DNA of 64,000 nt from Emiliania huxleyi CCMP1516 (taxonomy: Eukaryota; Haptophyta; Isochrysidales; Noelaerhabdaceae). The first letter of the stretch is position 1; every line of letters begins with the position of its first letter. The notes under the pieces are model-generated. The model ran no database searches and was not told where the DNA came from. It saw only the letters and a program-made list of their open reading frames with translations. Below, one piece after another: positions 11,376 to 22,539 of this stretch. The translations under genes and the position numbers were made by a program. Location: NCBI RefSeq assembly GCF_000372725.1, contig NW_005201792.1, positions 41,452 to 105,451 of the forward strand, written 5' to 3'.

Positions 11376-11561
11376 CGAGGTAGGTGGGTCGTGACTCGTG
11401 GCTGGCGCGCCTAAAAGAATTTTACAAGCACTCCCTCGCACGACACTGGGCACAGGACTGGGCACGGGACTGGCTCGCACTGGCACTAACACAGGTAAAA
11501 GAATTGCTGTTGCCGCGTCCTTCATATAGGGTGGATAAAGCGCCTGTTCACGGCATGGAGG

Positions 11562-12068
11562 GTGAGCCACACCGAACGTACCGAGCGAAGAGCCGAGCGG
11601 AAGGAGGACGGGGAAGATGACTCCGAGGAGGACGAACCAGTGCGCAGTGGAAATCCAGTTGTCAGATGTCACGATGCACCCGAAGGGGACCCCAGCGCCG
11701 GCATCATCCGTGAAGGCTCAAGTGTTCGAAGAGAGAGTGGACCTGAGCAACGATATGACTGGGTGGCAAATGATCGCAGTGGGCGTCAGAAGACTCGTCC
11801 TTGCTCGATCGAGGAGAGCTCGATAGACTCGAGGGGCCAGGATACGCCGCGAGGAGGACGGAGTTGCGCCGAAAGGCGAAAGAAGCCGCGAGAACAAGGG
11901 ACCGGCAGGCGGCGGCGTCACAGGACGAGGCAGAAGAGAACGACGCGACAGAGGAAGGGAAATGACAAGGGAGAGAACGACGAGAGTGGGACGACCGCGG
12001 GGTGGCATGAAGGTTGCAGCGAGAAGCGGCGAGAGACTGCGAAGAGAGATAGGAAGAGGCAGACTCCC
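11562..12068 (+). pseudogene. Degraded charged, coiled-coil-like ORF
   Basis: Acidic then strongly basic coding-like sequence (for example RRTELRRKAKEAARTRDRQ) is spread over more than one frame and is broken. It runs directly into a dispersed repeat at 12070. No family is recognised; an element-derived ORF is the likeliest source. Confidence 0.3.
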
Positions 12069-12069
12069 T

Positions 12070-12190
12070 AGGGTGGGCGACGGCTAGCGCACCACACACC
12101 TCTCCTTAAAATCCCTGTGTGTGGTGGCGGCGTGCCGTCCTCCCATCCCTCCCTTGGGTTGTCTGTTTTCTTTCTTTCTTTCCTAATCGT
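12070..12190 (+). repeat. Dispersed repeat (GTGGTGGCGGCG family), single copy
   Basis: Starts with GGGTGGGCGACGGCTAGCGC, runs through CTCTCCTTAAAATCCCTGTG and GGCGTGCCGTCCTCCCATCC, and ends in a TTTCTTTCTTTC tract. The same string, reverse-complemented, is inside both copies of the protease element (near 26030-26115 and 31971-32056). Parts recur at 35214-35260, 50651-50935 and 54013-54090. It may be a SINE-like or terminal module; no promoter boxes were confirmed. Confidence 0.7.
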
Positions 12191-14964
12191 CCTTCCAATG
12201 ATCCTGCTCGTGCAGGTGGGGACCCTGTCCTTCTCCTATACCTATTCCTCGTTTGGCGTGCCCGTTTTATTTATTTATTTAATCGCATTCGTGCTCCAAG
12301 TCCCAAGTGCCGCCAGCGCACTGGCACTAACACAAACGCTCTCTTTTATGTCCCACCATGCAGAGCGCATCTCTCTCTCTGTTGTGCGAGGCGTGAAGCG
12401 CGCCATTCGCTCTCACCTGGCAACCCTGTCTGCACGTCTCGCGCGCGCGTGAACAGGGCTCCAGCCTCCAGGCCCCACAAATGACGTGTGAGTGTTAGTT
12501 AGAGTTGTTTGGTATTGCTAAAAGTCTCTCTCTCTCTCTCTCTAACACATAAATAAATAAATAAAAACGGACACCTCTCTACTGTGAGGTGGGTAAAAAA
12601 GAACAGGTCCCCCCCCTTGCGATCTTTGTTCGGTCCAGAGGGCCGGGTAGGAGGGGTCTAGGTTACCTCTACCTCTGAGGGCCTGCGGCCCTCTTACCTT
12701 TACCTCTTGGGCAGCCGTGGGCCCTTTACCTCTACCTCTGAAGTAGCCGTGATTTACCTGTGCGTGATCTCGAGTGGGGGATCTCGAGTGATCTCGAGTG
12801 ATCTCGATGTGATCTCGATACTAAGTTAACGATAGAGCATCTGCGATTTTCACTCGCCGCCGGCGTACGATAGAGCATCTGCGATTTTCACTCGCCGGCT
12901 CGTGGAGAAGGAAAAATAAAATGCGCAGACGCACGAGTATTTCTGAGATCAGCTTCGGCGAGTGGCAGACATTTCAAAAAATGGGCGCCGCCAGGCGCCC
13001 CGCGCTGCGTGCCCACCATGCTCCATGGCGGTTGGGCGCGCAGCGAGGAAAATTTTGGATCTCGACAGGTGTGTGTTCTTCTTGCTTGGGCGGACCTGAT
13101 GCCGGGGTAGGTAGGGTAGTTCTGGGCCCTCCCGTCGGGGTTTTCCCTCTCTTCAAGCTGGAATTTTCCCAGCAAAAAAAGAAAATTTCCGCGGAAATCA
13201 CGATGTCAACCCTCCCCAAATGGGTGATCTGATGCTTGTAGGGCTTGAGAGTGGCCTGCCATGTCACAAGAAGGACTGTGGTTGCAGGAGAGTACCACCA
13301 ACCACCACTCTAGTTGGTATAGTACCCCACCTTCACCCAGCCCGTGATTTCTTTTTTTAGTTTCCCATAAGTAAGTAAGGTAGGTAGGTAGGTAGGTAGG
13401 GGCAGGGAAGAGGCCGGCCGGGGTTTTCCAGAATTTCAGCATCAGGTCCGCCCAAGCAAGAAGAACACACACCTGATCTCGACAGCGTTTTCTAGAAATA
13501 AATGGTCTCTCCTCGGCGCCATCCGCTCTTCGGCGCACTGGCACTGCGGAGTTCGCAGCCTGACATGCTGCCTTCCCTTCTACACTTTCAAACACAACGC
13601 AGGGCTCAGCTGTCAGTGCCCAGACCAAGTCGATTTGTACCAAAGTTGGTAGACAGTGCCAAAAAACGAGAAACCCTTCGGGTCGCTCCTCATCGCAAAC
13701 CCTGTCAGCAGAGTCCTCCTACGGGAATGTACGTAAGAGCCACATACACTGAGAGAGAGAGACCTCTCTCTTTTCTCCCAGTAAGCTAAAAATACATAAA
13801 TTGAAAAACCACAAAATCGAAATGGCTCTTAAACCACGCACCTGGTGTCCGCACTGCCGCATGGTGCGAGCCGCCACTCATAAGAAGGTCTCCGCTGCGA
13901 TGCTTCTGCTGTCTGCGTCAATGCAGCAACCCATCGAGCGCGTCACTATGACCTGACCCCTCTGATAACCGACGCCGCAAACGGCAAGCCTGCGTCCGTG
14001 TTGCATATGCTCTCCAGTCATGTTCGCATTGCGGTGGATGCCAATTCGAGCCACTCGAGCAATCATGCACAATCAATGCGCCGAAGAGCTGAGACGCAGA
14101 TTCTTTGCACCGGGTCAGCAGGCAGGCAGTGCAAGGTCAAGTGGTCGCGGCACTGGTCATTCGCGATGCGGTAGGCGATGCGATCAGCCGCCGGCAAGCG
14201 GCGGTGAAGCCTGGTCCATGGCCGGGCAGGCGCGCCGCAGGCGAAGCGCTCTCGCGGGGCCTTCGCGGGGCCTTGCGTGCGCGTCCGGGGGAGCCCTCAG
14301 CAGGGCACGTTCACGCGTACGTTTACCTCCCCTCACGCACGTGGGCTCCGTTTACCTCTACCTCCGGCGGTCTGAGACAGGTTTACCTTTACCTGAGGAC
14401 CCCCACGCCAGCCCTACCTCTACCTGCGCCCCCGCCCTCCGGGCCGACTTTGTGCAGGGTTCTTTTTGTGTGGGCAGGACACTAAGTAACCCGACACGGG
14501 GCTTACTTCGCTTTTACACCACACGGGCGGGCCGATTTCCCGCGGCGCGCGGGATTCGCTCTTTGGCGGGCGATTCGTCCCGCTTCTCGCTCTTTTTTAT
14601 GTTTACGCATTACGGCAAGGGGAAGCCGCACAAAAGGAAACGGGGGTGGGTAGCTCTATGTACAGCACTGATAGTGTTCGACCAACACGAGGAACGAGCG
14701 CCAACGACAGGCTCGCGAGCGCTCTCAAGGGGCTGGGGAGGATGGAGTGAGGGCGGAGAGCTCAACCGGACCGCGACAGAGCGTGAGGAGGCGTGGTGGG
14801 CGCGTGGCGTGACGTGGGGCATGCTCCAGAGCAGAATGCGGCGGCGGGCTGGGCGGGAGCGGCGCGAGCAGACCTGCGCGGAGTCGGGCACCCTCCCCGC
14901 GGAGGCGCCACGGCGGGCATTGCGCAAATGCGCTGGCGACATGAGCGCCGCCGTCAACCATCCC
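12191..14964. other. Long gene-poor stretch with repeats
   Basis: No supported gene. Contents: a CT microsatellite near 12522-12543; a ladder of TTTACCTCTACCTC-type motifs at 12660-12760 and again at 14320-14440; a GATCTCGAGT repeat near 12765-12820; a 30-base block (CGATAGAGCATCTGCGATTT and onward) repeated at about 12829 and 12868; and a long inverted repeat at 13067-13474. A 95-residue frame at 13502-13789 has no feature that supports it as a gene. Confidence 0.5.
13067..13474. repeat. 36-bp perfect inverted repeat with 336-bp spacer
   Basis: The left arm 13067-13102 (AGGTGTGTGTTCTTCTTGCT and onward) is the exact reverse complement of 13439-13474. Just beyond one arm of each pair is a GGGGTTTTCC motif. 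No target duplication was found at the outer edges. Confidence 0.75.
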
Positions 14965-15428
14965 TCAGAAGGCGACGTACGACTTCTTGCTGTAGCCGAG
15001 CTTGTCGAGGTTGGCTATGCACGCAAACTTGATCATGGGCGGCGGGCCGCACCTGCAGGGGTGTCGCGGACGTGTCCTTGAACTGTCTGCCGCCTCTCGG
15101 CTAGCCTCGGCTAGTCTCGGCTAGTCTCGGCTAGTCTCGGCTAGTCTCGGCTAGTCTCTCTCGCATGAGGACGAGTGTGTCGTCGGCGGGAGGGGGCAGG
15201 TGCTCCGAGATCATCTCCTCGGTGATGAAGCCAGACGAGAACTTCCAGCCGGCGGGCGGCCGGTCGAGCGTGTAGTGCACCTGGGCAGGTCAGCCGAGGT
15301 CAGCCGAGGTCAGCCGAGGTCAGCGGAGGTCAGCCGAGGTCAGCCGAGGTCAGCCGAGGTTGCGTGTGCGTGTGCGTGTGCGTGTTGCGCATTCGTGTGT
15401 GTGCGTGTGTGCGTGCGGCGGCGGCGCC

Positions 15429-15498
<70 letters not shown>

Positions 15499-16675
15499 TG
15501 GGCGGCGGTCGGCGGCGTGAGGTGCGAGCCTTGAGGCGCGAGGCGTGCTTCGCGGCGAGCTCGTCGAGCATGTCGCGGACGAGGATGTCGGACTCTGTCT
15601 GGTTGGCGTACAGCAGCGAGATCTGAGTCTTGTCTGACGGGTCTTTGAGGATGGCCGCCATGACCTGCGGCGGCGGCGGCGCGGCTGGGCGTGGAGAGCA
15701 GCTGGGTGTCGTCGCGGCGTCGCGGGGAAGGGCGGGAGGAGGGGAGACAGGAGGAGGAGGAGGAGGGTAGGAGAAGGGGTGTGGGGGAGGAGAGGAGAGG
15801 GGATAGGAGGAGGAGCGGGTTGGGGGCCGTCGCCTGCAGCATGGGCGTGATGCCGGTCCCGCCCGCCATCATCCCCAGCCGCTTGCAGGCCAGCTCCTTG
15901 CTGCCGCTCTTGAACCGGCCGGCCCCGAGGTACTCGTGCATCCCGATCGGCCCTTGGATGTCCATCGTGTCGCCGACCTTGAGCGAGTCCATGTACTGCG
16001 GGCGGGCGAGAGCCGGGCCTCGGGCGGGTCGGGCTGGGGCAAGGCTGGGGAGGGGAGCGGCGCGCGGCAGTGCGCGGCGGCGAGGTTGGTTCCAGTAACG
16101 CTGTAAATTGCGCGTCTTCTGAACCATCAGCACCGAGGGAGCGCGTCCGGACGGTGTGTGTCGAGGAATCGCAGCCCTCTCGCGGGCGCGGGAGCGGGCC
16201 GCGAGAGCGGCAGAAGCTTATCGGAAGTGTCACGCGCCTGTGACATCTTGCCGCCGTCCGGGAAGCGGTCGATCACGCCGCCCTTGTACACCTTGATCAC
16301 CAGGTCGACGTACCCCACCTCGTCGTCCGACGTCGTCGGCGTGTACTTGCGCTCGATCTCCTTCTCCCCGTCCTCGGGGTCGTCGCGGCCGTTCCACTGG
16401 CCGTCGACGACTCCCTTTGGCGCGGGCGCAAAGAGTTTGAAGTGCTTGCCGACGGGTAGGCCGAGCACCGGGGTCGCGTCCGGGAGCACAAAGCGGAACC
16501 GCACCGTGTCGTGCGAGATGTTGGTGCGCTCGCCGAGCGTGACCGTCTGCCGCGACTTGTTGAGGAACTTGGCGCCCCGAGGCTTGCCGCCGCCGCCGCC
16601 GCGCATCGAGACGAGGAAGACAATGGAGAGGATAACGATGACCGCGGCCACGAGGACCGCAGGCTCCATGTCCAT
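14965..16675 (-). CDS. CYB5R: NADH-cytochrome b5 reductase, five exons
   Basis: Exons 16675-16238, 15995-15834, 15664-15530, 15280-15165 and 15052-14965 join in frame to 312 residues, the usual family size. An N-terminal membrane anchor (about residues 5-25, AVLVAAVIVILSIVFLV) is followed by the FAD domain, including the RKYTPT motif (FAD-binding R-x-Y-[TS]), and KMSQYMDSLKVGD across the first junction. The NADH domain shows GGTGITPMLQ and CGPPPMI. The C-terminal GYSKKSYVAF is the normal family ending. The enzyme passes electrons from NADH to cytochrome b5 for fatty-acid desaturation, elongation and sterol synthesis at the ER or outer mitochondrial membrane. All four introns begin with GC and end with AG, and they contain GGCTAGTCTC and CAGCCGAGGT repeats and a long (GCG)n run. 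Confidence 0.95.
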
Positions 16676-17276
16676 AGCAGCGAAGCCTTCCGAGACGGAG
16701 CCGCGCAAAAAGAAATTACGATGGCGCGGCTTGGTTGGTTGGTTGGCCCCCACTCTAGGTTGGTTGGTCCCGACTTCGCGCACTCACATCAAAATGGGTC
16801 AAAATGTGGGCTATTTCACGCCTCTTCACACTTCAGGCTCCCAGATCCATCCTATCACCACTGTCCATCCTGAAATTGCGTCAGGAGGGTCACAGTGGCC
16901 TGTAGACGCGCTGGGTTGCCAGGGGAACGAAGGATTCCCCCGTTACGACCTTGCGTGTTGAATCGACGCGGAGCGAAGAAGTTTTTTTGACCCGTGGGCA
17001 CCCCTCTCTGGACTCTGGCAGGAGGACCCTGGCCGGCCCAGGAAGGAGGTTGGTTGGCTGGTCCCGCACTTCTTCGCGCACTCTGCCGTGCCGCCCGGAA
17101 ACAGTTGGTTGGTTGGTGGGGTCCTTTGCGCAGTGTGCGGTGAAATGGGCTGGCAGCTTTTGGTAATTGATACCCCCCCCCCCCCCCCCCGGGGAAGGTG
17201 CGCTGTGGCCTGTGGGTGCGCGCTTCATATAGAGCTCCCCGGCCCTGGGTGTGAGTTGCCACAAAATACACAACAA

Positions 17277-17523
17277 TCAAGCAGTCAATGCCATACGAAC
17301 TGCTGCTGTCCCGCTGCTGCCACGCGCCTGCTGCCCCCCCTCGCGGCACATACGCAAACACGCGGCGGCGTACCGCGAAGGGCCGGCGCGCATGTGCTGC
17401 ACGTGCGCCGAGCCCTCAAAGCGGAGCGCGTAGACGGGGCCGTCCTCCTCCTCGTCCTCGGGCTCGCTCTCGCTCCCGCTCTCGCTCCCGCTCTCGCTCC
17501 CGCTCTCGCCCTCGTCCGCCACC

Positions 17524-17606
<83 letters not shown>

Positions 17607-18806
17607 GCCGCCGCCATCCGCGCTTTCCCCCGCCTCGAGGCCTCGGAGCAGCGCCGCAGTGCGCTTCTCGCCGAGCCTCTCGGCGACCTGCAGCGGCGTC
17701 CGGCCGGCGCCGTTCCGCGCGGCAACGCTGGCGCCCGCGCCTTGCAGCGGCCCAAGCAGCCCGAGCGAGCCGTGCCTAGAGTTTGGACCCGCGGGTATGG
17801 ACAGAGCATCGTGCATCGCACGCCTGCGTCTCGCGGAAGGCAAGGGCTGCGAGTACAAAGAGCACGGAGCATGCTACGCGTCGTCTCGAGCGCATGCCCG
17901 GGGATAGGGAGGGGGGGCCCGCATCTAGCAGCCGCGCGTAGCCGCGACGTGCAGCGGTGTGTTGCCGAGCCCGTCCGCCTCGGCCGCGCTTGCGCCCGCG
18001 GCGAGCGCGGCGGCGGCGGCGGCGGCGGATCCCTCGCGGCAGGCCTCGAGCAGCAGCGACTGCGCGTCCTCCGCCGTCGCCACCGGGAAGGGAGGCAGGA
18101 GGGGGCCCGCCGCCGGCGCCGGCGCGCAGGCCGCGCGACGCGCCTCGAGGAGCGACTCCAGCTCCGCCGCACGGCACGCCCGGTCCGCGCGCGAGTAGAT
18201 GTAGAGGGAGGCGCAGCCGGCCGCCACCGCGCCGCGCCGCCAGTGCGTCTCGAAGTGGCGGCGGCGGGACGAGAAGGGCGAGAGGAGGGCGAGGCAGAGC
18301 AGCTCTAGCACGAGCAGCAGCTGCAGCAATAGCCAGCGTGCGCACGCGGGCCGCGCCGTCACGGCGGCGGCGCCAAACAGCGGGCGGCACGGCGCGGAGT
18401 CAAAGATCTCGGCTCGGACGCGGCGGCGGAGGAGGCGGAGCAGGGCCGCGTCGGAGGCGGAGCCGTCAAAGCAGCCGTCGCCGACGGCAAAGCTGGCGTC
18501 GCGGAGGGCCTCCCACACCAGGGCGCCGCCGCCGCTGAAGACGTGGACGACGAGCGGCGTGCAGGGAGGGAGAGAGGCTAGGAGAGCCGCCGCAGCTCGG
18601 AGCATCGCGAGCCCCGTCGCGAGAAGCCGTGGTGTCCGCATGGTGTCCAGCATGCTGGCGGTGGCGCGCACGGTGCAGGCCCCACCGTCGTGGTACAACA
18701 TCGAATACTCTTTCAGCTGCGAGTGAGTGGCGCCGAGCCAGCCGAAGAGCATCACCACGGCCGACGGAGCGGAGGAGTCGCAACGAGTGACTCGCACATC
18801 GCACAT
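17277..18806 (-). CDS. DUF829/TMEM53-like protein fused to ankyrin repeats, two exons
   Basis: Exons 18806-17938 and 17775-17277 join in frame to 455 residues through a GC-AG intron. The N-terminal part opens with VVMLFGWLGATHSQLKEYS, the signature of DUF829/TMEM53 proteins (alpha/beta-hydrolase-like fold), and continues with PLVVHVFSGGG and a Leu-rich membrane-like segment (LLLQLLLVLELLCLALL). Two ankyrin-type motifs follow, NTPLHVAAT and GAGRTPLQVAERLG, then about 30 consecutive Gly encoded by a pure (CCG)n run at about 17520-17605, then an acidic GSES repeat. TMEM53 in animals is a nuclear-envelope or ER membrane protein; the role here is unknown. The fusion rests on one inferred splice that keeps both frames. 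Confidence 0.75.
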
Positions 18807-18809
18807 CTT

Positions 18810-19229
18810 TTGCTGCCTGCCGCAGCTGCAGCAGCAGCAAGCAGCTCTGCTACGGCCGCCGGGGCTGAACTACGTTAGCGTTTTATTTCTCAACTAGTGT
18901 GGGACCTGCGGCGGTACCCGTCTCTGTTGTTCGGGCAGTGAGTCAGTCACGTCAGTCAAAGCAGTCGTGGCACGTGGAGCAGTCGCTGCATGCAACGGCG
19001 CCGCCACACGCTCCGGACGACCCCGACAACCGACACACCACGCACAATGGGAGGCTATCGCGCACGATCGGGCATCGCGCCGCAAACAACTCGCCGCACA
19101 GATGGGGGGGGAGGCAGAATCCCACACACACCGGAGCAGCACAGACACCTTACACGTCAGCGCTCGCTCGATGTGGCCGGCGCTCTCCCCTCTTCTATCG
19201 CCTTTTCAACGGCGGCGTGCGGCCACGCG
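18810..19229. other. Intergenic
   Basis: A CAG-rich patch (18820-18845) lies just upstream of the DUF829 gene. No gene seen. Confidence 0.4.
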
Positions 19230-20030
19230 CCGCGCCGAGCCGGTCTCGGCGGGAGACCTCGGAGCCGCACGCGATGCGGGCATGCGCGATGGCTCCGTTG
19301 GCTCCGTGCCTAAGGCAGATCGATTAGGGTGTGAGCTGCGGCAGCCACCGTTTCTGTACCCGCTCGATCACGTGCAGGCCGTCGGAGGCCGCGCTGGATG
19401 GCCCAGGGCCGGCGGCGGTGAAGGCGTCCGTCGATGAAGGGATGTCGTCGAGGGAGCCATCGTCCTACGCAAACGGTGCACCGGTCCAGTTGTCGGAGTT
19501 CGAGATCGCAGTCGACTTGGAGAGTGTGTTCGGCCCGTTGACGAACTCACGGAATGTGAGCGACTTGGTGCACGCTGGGTCGAGCATCATGACTCGCACC
19601 TCATCCTGGGCGAGGAACTCGCCCAGGGACCAGCTGTTGGCGTCGCCGTTTTGATCGAGCTGCATCCACTGCATGGTTTCGTAGTCAAGCGTAAACGCCC
19701 AGGAGTTGGTGCCTGGGTGACTTGCTGATGAGAGCGCCTTCCAGGCGGGTAGTCGTGCCCCTCACCTACGGTCATACGGCGGCGTCAGAGGGGGGGAAGG
19801 GGCGCGAAGCGTGAACATGGAGGCAAGCAGGTTGGTTTCTGCACCTGGCCAAAGCCGGCGACCTCGAAGTTGTCGTAGCTTGTGCGGGTATCGCTGAGCG
19901 TGAGAGGGACCGGATCGGCAGCAGCATGGGCGGCCGCGTCAGCGGCCGGAGAGGCCGGAGAGCCATCCGACGGAGGCCGGTCGTGCATCGGCGCGTCAGC
20001 CGCAGGGGCCGGGGGGGCGGCGGCATCCAT
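19230..20030 (-). pseudogene. Small gene or gene fragment containing the second copy of the 4.7-kb duplication
   Basis: An ATG at 20028-20030 opens an Ala/Pro-rich exon (MDAAAPPAPAADAPMHDRP to NFEVAGFGQ), ending in a GT donor near 19845. Further down the minus strand, about 19720-19477, is a coherent stretch NSWAFTLDYETMQWMQLDQN continuing to FVNGP and WTGAP, with a stop at 19465. The inferred acceptor near 19758 does not join them in frame, so either an exon is missing or the locus is decaying. The 19230-19603 part is duplicated in inverted orientation at 4727-5064. LDQNGDANSWSLGEFL looks like a worn EF-hand loop; no function is assigned. Confidence 0.4.
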
Positions 20031-20280
20031 CGCTGCGGGTCGCTGCGGGCCGACGATTGTGGACTGATCGATCGTGGCGGGCGGATTTCGGCTGGGACGT
20101 TCTACGGTTAAACCAAGAACGTCGGCGCGGACACGAGAGACTTATAAGGGTAGAAGTATGTTGGACGGATGTTGTTTCGCTGCAGAGAAGTCGGTTGAGC
20201 TCTCCGCCCGCGCAATTTCCTCTTTTTCTGTCATCACCAGGACGAGTCTCGTGGGCGCCACCCGCTCCTCCGCTGCAACC

Positions 20281-21437
20281 ATGGGCGCCGTGGCGGACGC
20301 CTTCAAGCTCCTCTTCGCGTGCGCCGGCATCTTCGCCAGCTTCTCCTACTTTGCCGTCCTGCAGGAGGACGTCTACAAGAAGGAGTACGGCGGCTCGGAC
20401 AAGGTCAAGGGCGAGAAGTTTGCCTTCACCTTCCTCGCGCTGACGGCCGAGCGCGGCATCAACGCCGCCATCGCGCTGCTGGGGATGGCGGTGCTCGGCG
20501 GCTCGGGCATCAAGATCCCGCACAAGGAGATCTTCAACTCGGGCATCTCGCAGATGCTCGCGATGGCCGCCTCGAACGAGGCGCTGCGGTACGTCTCCTT
20601 TCCGACGCAGGTGCTGGGCAAGTCGTGCAAGATGGTGCCGGTGATGGCGGGCGGCATCCTGCTGGGCGGCAAGTCGTACGACCTCGTCAAGTACCTGCAG
20701 GTCGCGCTCATCACGCTCGGCGTCACCGTCTTCAACTTTGGAGGCAAGAAGAAGGGCGGCGGCGAGGACTCGGCGTACGGCCTGTGGCTCATCGCGGCGT
20801 CGCTGGTGATGGACGCGGTGACGGGCGGGCTGCAGGACAGGGTCAAGGCGTCGACCAAGGCGCTCAACCCCTCCGACCCCAAGGCCAAGCCCACCATGCA
20901 CGAGTCCATGTTTTGGACAAACGCGTCGGGCTGCTTGGTTGCCGCGGCGCTCGGCCTAGCGACAGGTGCGCCACCACTCGGCACCATTAGCGTTTACCGC
21001 CGTACCTGCCACCACTCGCCGCCGCTCGCCGCCGCTCGCCGCCGCTTCCGCCGCCGCCCCGCCGCCGGCAGCAGCGACTGCGGAACGCCGGCCGGTGACG
21101 GGGCGGCGTGTGGGCTGCTATATGTGTGTGTGTATCTGCTAGGCCACCTGACGGAGGGGTTCGCCTTCTGCAGCCGGCACCCGGAGGTGCTGCAGGCGGT
21201 GCTCATCTACTCGCTCGCCTCCGCCGTCGGCCAGAACTTCATCTACTACACCATCACGCAGTTCGGGCCGCTGCTGCTGTCCACGGTCACGGCGTAGTTG
21301 GGAGAGAGAGAGAGGGAGAGGGAGAGAGAGCCGCGACGGCCACGGAGTAGGCGGGAGAGAGCCGAGGCGGGAGAGAGCCGAGGCGTGGTCGAGGTCGAGA
21401 GCGGCGAGAGAGCAGAGAGAGAGAGAGGGGGGGAGGG

Positions 21438-21472
<35 letters not shown>

Positions 21473-21474
21473 GT

Positions 21475-21507
<33 letters not shown>

Positions 21508-22185
21508 ACACACACAGCCGAGACATGGCCTTCGAGCGAGCCTCGCCCTCTCTCTTCCAGGTCACGACGACGCGCAAGATCTTCTCGACCGTCTACTCGG
21601 TGCTGCGAGAGACAGCCGAGATGCAGTCGAGATGCAGCCGAGATGCAGCCGAGATGCAGCCGCGACAGCTGGTCGGGAGGATCGCCGCGCGCTGCTGTGC
21701 GATCTCTCGGACCGGAGACGCGTCCACGCGACGTCCGCGACACATTCGCACCCCGCCAGTCCCTCCTTCCTGTTTGACGAGTCGCACCCCTCCCACCCCA
21801 GGTGCTGCGCAATCCGTCCAACTCGCTCGACGAGATGCAGTGGGTTGGCTGCTACCCTCGCCCTCCCCGCCCTCCCCGGACCCTTCTCGGACCCGTCCTC
21901 GGACCCTCCCTGCAGGCCGGCTGCACCCTCGTCTTCGTGGGTCTTGCCGTCGAGCTGCTCGAGAAGGCGCCTCCCGCCTCCCTCCTCCCTTGGCGCCTCT
22001 CCCTCTCTCTCTCTCTTCTCCGTCTCGCCTCTCCTCGCTTGCCGCCTCTCCCCTCCCTTGCCGCCTCCCTCTCTCTCTCTCCTCTCGGCCCGCCGCTGCG
22101 AATGCGACCCACTCTCCGGTCTCCGCCCCCGTCGCCACAGGCGCTCCCCTCCAAGAAGCCGGCCAAGGACCCGAAGAAGCTCTGA
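20281..22185 (+). CDS. UAA/SLC35B1-type nucleotide-sugar transporter, six exons
   Basis: Exons 20281-20965, 21143-21285, 21561-21599, 21802-21843, 21916-21966 and 22141-22185 join in frame to 334 residues, the normal family length. Conserved stretches include EALRYVSFPTQVLGKSCKMV, PVMAGGILLGGKSYDL, AYGLWLIAASLVMDAVTGG, GQNFIYYTITQFGPLLLSTV and TTTRKIFSTVYSVL. It should carry about ten membrane helices and end in a Lys-rich cytosolic tail (KKPAKDPKKL), as in ER members of the family. SLC35B1/HUT1 proteins exchange UDP-sugars or ATP/ADP across the ER membrane. Four introns start with GT, the last with GC, and all five begin with bases resembling the start of the following exon. Intron 2 is filled by GA and CA microsatellites. 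Confidence 0.93.
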
Positions 22186-22539
22186 GACGGCGGAAAGAGG
22201 CGGCCTCGGGAGAGGAGGGCGCCGGTCGCGCCCGCTCGCTCTGCCCGCCACCGCTTCGCGCAACGCCAGACCTCGCTCAGAACCGCATGCCCGCTGCCTC
22301 CTCACACCCGGCCTCTCGAGACATCCGGCGAGGCTGCACATGCGCGCCGCCTCCTTCCGATGGCCTTAACGGTCGAGTGTGTGCAAGTATTAGTGGTCCG
22401 CAGAGTGGGCCGCCCTCGGATTCTTTAAGTTTTCGGTACGAACACGAACAGGGACGGACGCGCGGGACGGGGACGGTGCACAATATATATCTTGTATATG
22501 TATGAAAGAAAGAAAGAAAGAAAACGCACGCAGCGGCCC
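22186..22539. other. 3' flank of the transporter gene
   Basis: No gene. Ends with a (GAAA)n run at 22505-22523 immediately before the protease element. Confidence 0.5.

Noticed and set aside
13502-13789. 95-codon ORF as a gene
   Set aside because: No motif, no neighbours, and it ends in a GA-repeat-coded stretch.
15400-15520. Poly-Gly/poly-Arg frames over the (GCG)n run
   Set aside because: The run lies inside an intron of the cytochrome b5 reductase gene; all six frames are open only because of base composition.
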